This document shows, one piece after another, positions 60,574 to 64,000 of a DNA stretch of 64,000 nt (position 1 is the stretch's first letter; each line of letters begins with the position of its first letter). The translations under genes were made by a program, and so were the position numbers. The stretch is from Gimesia alba. GTDB lineage: Bacteria > Planctomycetota > Planctomycetia > Planctomycetales > Planctomycetaceae. The stretch covers positions 124,001 to 188,000 of the forward strand of contig NZ_CP036269.1 in NCBI RefSeq assembly GCF_007744675.1, in the 5' to 3' direction. The notes under the pieces are model-generated. The model ran no database searches. It was given only the letters and a program-made list of their open reading frames with translations, and had not been told where the DNA came from.

Positions 60574-62010
60574 TTAATCGTGCAGCTTCTGCAGCAGATC
60601 GAGTGCCGTCTGGCGGATTTGCGTTTCGGCATCGATTTCCAGATAACTGCTGCGGGCCGGCCAGGTTTCATAACCACCTAACGCATGTTGTTGCGGCGTA
60701 GGCAGATATCCGCTGGAGCCGTTGGCCAGCTCCATTGAGAAAGTCGCTGCAAACGGGCTCTCTGCTTTGATTGCCAGACCGGTTTCGGTAAACACTTCAC
60801 AAGGCAGACCCACAATGCCCAGATCGCCAATGCGGATCGCCTGAATTTTGATCTTCTCTGTCGCTGGATATTTGCTGAGTTCTACCGCTTCGGTGGCATA
60901 AATTTTGGACCAGGTATGCACTCGTTTCTGTTTTGGGTTCTCCAGAATGTCGCGTGCCCATGCGAGCCGTTCCTCATCTGGTCGGCGGATACCCAGTTCG
61001 ATCTCCTGCTCCCGCATCGCTACTGGCAAAGCGTTTTGATGCGGGAGCTTTTCAATCACGTTGAGTGTCTGCTCGGCGAACTGTTTTCCCGATTCCTCAA
61101 TCCACTCAAACGCGGCGTACTTGCGTTTGTCCTGTTTCATGACCGCGCCGACATTGCCGCTCGTCCCGTTCGAAAGCATGCCCACAAACGGAGGATGCGA
61201 ACTTTTCTTCGACAGTTTTTCAGACAGGTGTTTTGCATACGCACCAAAGTAGTCGGCACTGATCTCCCCTTTGCGATAACCGCCGCAATAGTGAATGCTC
61301 ATGTTGCCTAAAATCGCCAGCGGTGTGCCGTCAACATGTTGAACGGAAAGGATCGAGCACTGCGGATCAATGGGCGCTGCCGGCTGAATGATCTGTTTGC
61401 TGCGGCCTGCGACCGACTTGATCTGTTCACCCGCCACACCAAACGGATTGAGCGACACGCTCCCTTTCTCTGCCAGGAATCGGCGGCAGGCCGCGTACTT
61501 GCCCGCATCAAAGGAGCCCCAGGCAACCTGCGCGGGCGCCAGATTCTTCTGGGCTGTGATGATGGCTTGTGCCATGTTTTGAATCAGCCCGTCATAGTAG
61601 ACGTCATCCTGCTTGCTCGCGCGACCATAGGGCACACGCGGTGCGGCATGCGTGTGCGTGCTGGTCATCAGAATGCGATCGATGGGCAGCCCCGTTTTTT
61701 TGAACACGATGGCCTTCGCCCGATCAAAATAACTGCGTTCCACCATACACAGATCGTTCACACAGATCGCGATTCGCGTCTTGCCGTCGTCCAGAACCAG
61801 CGCGCGAGAAAAAATTCGATCATGAACCCCCGTCACCGGCCCATTTTTGGAAATCACCCCATCCAGTGAAACTCCTACCGGCGGCGTGATATCCACCACA
61901 GCAGCACCCGCCCGCAAACCTGGCTCTGCAGCTTCGATATCAGTGATTAAAGATTGTTGTATCAGACAACAGACAGGCAGGAGCAACAGGCAGACAATTC
62001 GCGATGGCAT
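60574..62010 (-). CDS. Neutral/alkaline ceramidase N-terminal domain protein
   Basis: Exported protein of 478 residues. ATG 62010 has AGAGGA with six-base spacing; an earlier TTG (62028) has not. Signal peptide MPSRIVCLLLLPVCCLIQQS, cleavage near IEAAEP. The ceramidase-type core starts LRAGAAVVDITPPVGVSLDG and includes ILMTSTHTHAAPRVPYG (metal-binding His pair), MSIHYCGG and FVGMLSNGTSGNVGAV. Planctomycetes carry many such short relatives of neutral ceramidase; true substrate unknown. Confidence 0.85.
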   Translation of the reverse strand: MPSRIVCLLLLPVCCLIQQSLITDIEAAEPGLRAGAAVVDITPPVGVSLDGVISKNGPVTGVHDRIFSRALVLDDGKTRIAICVNDLCMVERSYFDRAKAIVFKKTGLPIDRILMTSTHTHAAPRVPYGRASKQDDVYYDGLIQNMAQAIITAQKNLAPAQVAWGSFDAGKYAACRRFLAEKGSVSLNPFGVAGEQIKSVAGRSKQIIQPAAPIDPQCSILSVQHVDGTPLAILGNMSIHYCGGYRKGEISADYFGAYAKHLSEKLSKKSSHPPFVGMLSNGTSGNVGAVMKQDKRKYAAFEWIEESGKQFAEQTLNVIEKLPHQNALPVAMREQEIELGIRRPDEERLAWARDILENPKQKRVHTWSKIYATEAVELSKYPATEKIKIQAIRIGDLGIVGLPCEVFTETGLAIKAESPFAATFSMELANGSSGYLPTPQQHALGGYETWPARSSYLEIDAETQIRQTALDLLQKLHD

Positions 62011-62180
62011 GGGAATCCTCTTTAACAAAGCATCGGCGGGAGAAATAACGCACTCTCCAGCATAACCTATCCATTAGCAGGATTTCCAGACACAACCTAC
62101 ATTTTAAACCCGGATTCATCACTGACTCATGTTGTAGATGTATGCTGATGCAAGCAGATCAATAACAGTCTTATTCAAAT

Positions 62181-62320
62181 GTAGGGGCAACCCTGTGTGG
62201 TTGCCCGCGGTATCGACATAGTTTGCGTGATGGCATGTGAAATGTTTTCACCGGTTCCTTCGCAAGCGTGATGCAGAATAGAAAGCGACCAGGCGGGCTG
62301 ACACATGGGTCAGCCCCTAC
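62181..62320. repeat. REPIN-like element: two hairpins in inverted orientation
   Basis: 140 bp bounded by GTAGGGGC (62181) and its reverse complement GCCCCTAC (ending 62320). Left hairpin: GGGCAACC (62185-62192) with GGTTGCCC (62199-62206), loop CTGTGT. Right hairpin: GGGCTGAC (62295-62302) with GTCAGCCC (62309-62316), loop ACATGG. The two ends are imperfect inverted copies of each other (pattern GTAGGGGC-NN-ACCC-N-TGTGT). Confidence 0.7.
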
Positions 62321-62386
62321 GTTCCGGTCTCATTGCGGGATGACAAATTCGTTTGACTGCTCTGTCACCTCCTGCTCGCTACGCTC

Positions 62387-62407
62387 GGCACGAATTTCAT
62401 TCGTGCC
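62387..62407. repeat. Perfect 9-bp hairpin
   Basis: GGCACGAAT (62387-62395) pairs with ATTCGTGCC (62399-62407) around a TTC loop. No T run follows, so it is unlikely to be a terminator; it lies between two other repeat hairpins. Confidence 0.6.
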
Positions 62408-62453
62408 CACCCGGATCAAGTTTTGAGTTGCAAAGTAAAACTGTGGCGTGTAC

Positions 62454-62476
62454 CACTGTCGGCTTGCCCGACAGTG
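62454..62476. repeat. Dispersed hairpin repeat, copy D (diverged)
   Basis: CACTGTCGG (62454-62462) pairs with CCGACAGTG (62468-62476) around a CTTGC loop. Relative to copies A-C the T of TTGG is C and the paired A is G, so the base pair is preserved by a compensatory change. The GTGGC context just upstream is retained. Confidence 0.65.
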
Positions 62477-62538
62477 TTTAAATCAGCGACGATGTTCATA
62501 GAACTTCAGAAGTATGTACGTTCCAGAACCGTGTGCCC

Positions 62539-64000
62539 TCAATCCAGTTTCTGCTGTTCGGCATTATCTTGTTCGTTAAGCCACTGGGCCATTTCATTGG
62601 AAACCAGAAACGCCATTGCCCCGCCGCGGGTATCGTTGCCCAGAATTGCCATGCGGTCGAAGTACCCGCGGACGCTGGTCTGTTTCCCGGTTCCCGTGCA
62701 GACATCAACGAGTGTGCCATCAAAGGCGACGCGGGTTTTGATTCCGTTCCAGGCCCGTTCGATGATCGGCGTGTACTGTGCTGCATCGAGCCAGCCTTCC
62801 CGGATGCCGCGAATCATGGCAAACGTAATCATGCAGGTGCTGGTCATCTCACGATAACTTTCGGGATGGTCAATCACCTGATGCCACATGCCGGTCGGGT
62901 CCTGATGCCGGGCGAGTGCTTCCAGATGTTTGCGATGCCCGTCAATGAACTGTTGACGCAAGGGGGAATTTAACGGTAACTCGGAAAGGACCAGAGCCAG
63001 TCCCAGCGCGGGGAAACCATTCCCGCGTCCCCAGGCGGCATCACTGAGGGGCGAATTACGATAAACGCCATCCGGTCGTTGATCCAGTTTCTGAATGAAA
63101 CGCCAGTGACGTAGCGCCATTTCGTAATATCGAGGTTCTCCCGTCAAACGGCCGACCGCAGCGAGGATCGGACACGACATGAAAACTGCATCACTCATTT
63201 CCACATGATGCGGCATCGATTCGCGAAAGTTTCCCTGCTCATCAAAACCCAGATCCGCGGCCCGTTTCGCAAGTGCAATATACTGCTGGTTCCCGGTTGC
63301 TTTGGCCAGTTCCGAAAACAGCAGATGCCCGGCGATCACACTGCCGCCTCCCTTGTTGCTGAGCGGGTTCGGATTCTTGGTAAGATATTTCTGCGTGATC
63401 TGTTCGACATGAGGTAACCGGCTCTGGTCGCCCGTCAGTTCTCCCAGACGAATCTGGCTGATCAGTGAAACCACAGGCAGGTAGGATAAGCGTCCCAGAT
63501 CATTGCCGTACACTTTGGAAAGTTGCGTGGCGACTTGAATCGGCGTGCGTTGCAGGCGTCGCATCAGTTCCAGTCGTGCCGGGGAAGGGCCCTGGAACTT
63601 GCTTTGCTGAATTTCTTTTAACAGAGCCGGAAGAAACGCGGGCGCGTTCTGTTGCGGAACTTCGACGGCGAGCGCGGGTAAACGCCCGACGTCTGAAGGT
63701 GATTTATAAGCCAGACTGGAAACCAGTTCCCAGCCAAACACGGGTCGAATTTGCGGCTGCAGATGTTTGCCCAGCTTGCGCGCCGCGGAAAGGGAATCCA
63801 CGGGGACCACCCACTGAAACTGGTTGCCCTCGCGGACATCAATTACAAGATCGGGCGCGTGCATGCCAATCCAGCGCCACAGATATTCGGTTTCGGGTTT
63901 CGTCGGACTGTGGTAAGCGGGGCCCATGGGCGGATAGCCGCGGGTGAGATTTCCGTTTGAGGCATTTTTCGGTCCTCGCTGCAAGACCCAGCCATCCGGA
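62539..64000 (-). CDS. GH88/105-type glycoside hydrolase family protein, 5' end beyond the window
   Basis: The frame stays open to the last base, so the N-terminus is missing; about 487 residues are visible. The C-terminal ~340 residues form an (alpha/alpha)6 barrel with DEQGNFRESMPHHVEMSDAVFM, the WGRGNGFPALGLALVLSEL segment typical of GH88/105 unsaturated glucuronyl/rhamnogalacturonyl hydrolases, and WHQVIDHPESYREMTSTCM. An extra N-terminal region (LWRWIGMHAPDLVIDVREG) looks like a separate alpha/beta domain. Role in degrading pectin or sulfated polysaccharides is inferred from family. Confidence 0.82.
   Translation of the reverse strand, partial: PDGWVLQRGPKNASNGNLTRGYPPMGPAYHSPTKPETEYLWRWIGMHAPDLVIDVREGNQFQWVVPVDSLSAARKLGKHLQPQIRPVFGWELVSSLAYKSPSDVGRLPALAVEVPQQNAPAFLPALLKEIQQSKFQGPSPARLELMRRLQRTPIQVATQLSKVYGNDLGRLSYLPVVSLISQIRLGELTGDQSRLPHVEQITQKYLTKNPNPLSNKGGGSVIAGHLLFSELAKATGNQQYIALAKRAADLGFDEQGNFRESMPHHVEMSDAVFMSCPILAAVGRLTGEPRYYEMALRHWRFIQKLDQRPDGVYRNSPLSDAAWGRGNGFPALGLALVLSELPLNSPLRQQFIDGHRKHLEALARHQDPTGMWHQVIDHPESYREMTSTCMITFAMIRGIREGWLDAAQYTPIIERAWNGIKTRVAFDGTLVDVCTGTGKQTSVRGYFDRMAILGNDTRGGAMAFLVSNEMAQWLNEQDNAEQQKLD

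Larger units (their letters stand above)
62011..62538. other. Repeat-rich intergenic region
   Basis: About 530 bases without a gene but with four strong hairpins: the two-hairpin element at 62181-62320, a hairpin at 62387-62407, and a member of the CACTGTTGG family at 62454-62476. The density of small hairpins is the highest in the window. Confidence 0.6.

Noticed and set aside
1-64000. CRISPR arrays, tRNA or rRNA genes, intact insertion sequences, prophage
   Set aside because: No regularly spaced repeats, cloverleaf-like sequences, transposase motifs or phage structural genes were recognised by reading both strands.

Overview
The window looks like chromosome from a planctomycete of the order Planctomycetales, most likely Gimesia or a close relative. 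The evidence is three DUF1559 proteins (one with the typical planctomycete prepilin leader), a PmoA/DUF6807 protein, a Ser/Thr kinase with a large extracytoplasmic half, many secreted proteins without recognisable families, mid-range GC, and intergenic DNA rich in short hairpin repeats. This is inferred from gene content; no rRNA or tRNA gene is present to confirm it.

Layout. 1-4.1 kb: end of a type II secretion / type IV pilus-like operon (two GspF-type membrane proteins, two pseudopilins, a PilX/GspK-like protein, a DUF1559 pilin). 4.1-7.5 kb (minus): XerD recombinase and a UvrD/PcrA helicase. 8.2-11.6 kb: two large exported proteins of unknown function. 11.6-16.1 kb (minus): a type IIA topoisomerase subunit pair whose sequence is closer to topoisomerase IV than to gyrase and which has unusual residues at both classical quinolone-contact positions. 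16.6-18.7 kb: three secreted Tyr/Gly/Cys-rich proteins ending in a good terminator. 18.8-26.8 kb: an accessory-looking stretch with a gene-poor segment, copies of a hairpin repeat bracketing a small membrane-anchored protein, a polytopic membrane protein, a carboxypeptidase-regulatory-like/thioredoxin fusion, a beta-helix protein and a small SitI3-like protein.

26.9-31.4 kb (minus): a translationally coupled SWIM zinc-finger / HEAT-like (DUF6493-type) pair. 31.6-37.5 kb: a LiaF-like membrane protein, a CoA-transferase, then a tight operon of three membrane proteins (two of them DUF1559 proteins carrying several membrane helices in place of a pilin leader) and a metallophosphatase. 37.5-46.9 kb: SRPBCC protein, SDR protein lacking the catalytic Tyr, methyltransferase, TPR protein, membrane Ser/Thr kinase and an orphan FliN-like protein. 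47.1-50.9 kb: AIM24-family protein, a DUF3592 gene broken by an in-frame TAG, an HExxH lipoprotein, and an Rrf2 regulator divergent from a protoglobin. 50.9-64 kb: PQQ-propeller protein, AspRS, PmoA-like protein, ClpP-like protein, ThiS/ThiG, glycerophosphodiesterase, PDZ protein, ceramidase-like protein and a truncated GH88/105-type protein.

Most of the window is ordinary chromosome. The best second-look items are: (i) the SWIM/DUF6493 two-gene unit; (ii) the altered topoisomerase pair; (iii) a 98-bp dispersed repeat present twice 10 kb apart, one copy supplying the stop codon of a gene; (iv) two hairpin repeat families, one arranged like a REPIN; (v) the membrane-anchored DUF1559 operon; (vi) the Rrf2-protoglobin pair; and (vii) the amber-interrupted DUF3592 gene. 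No CRISPR array, prophage, intact insertion sequence or RNA gene was found.
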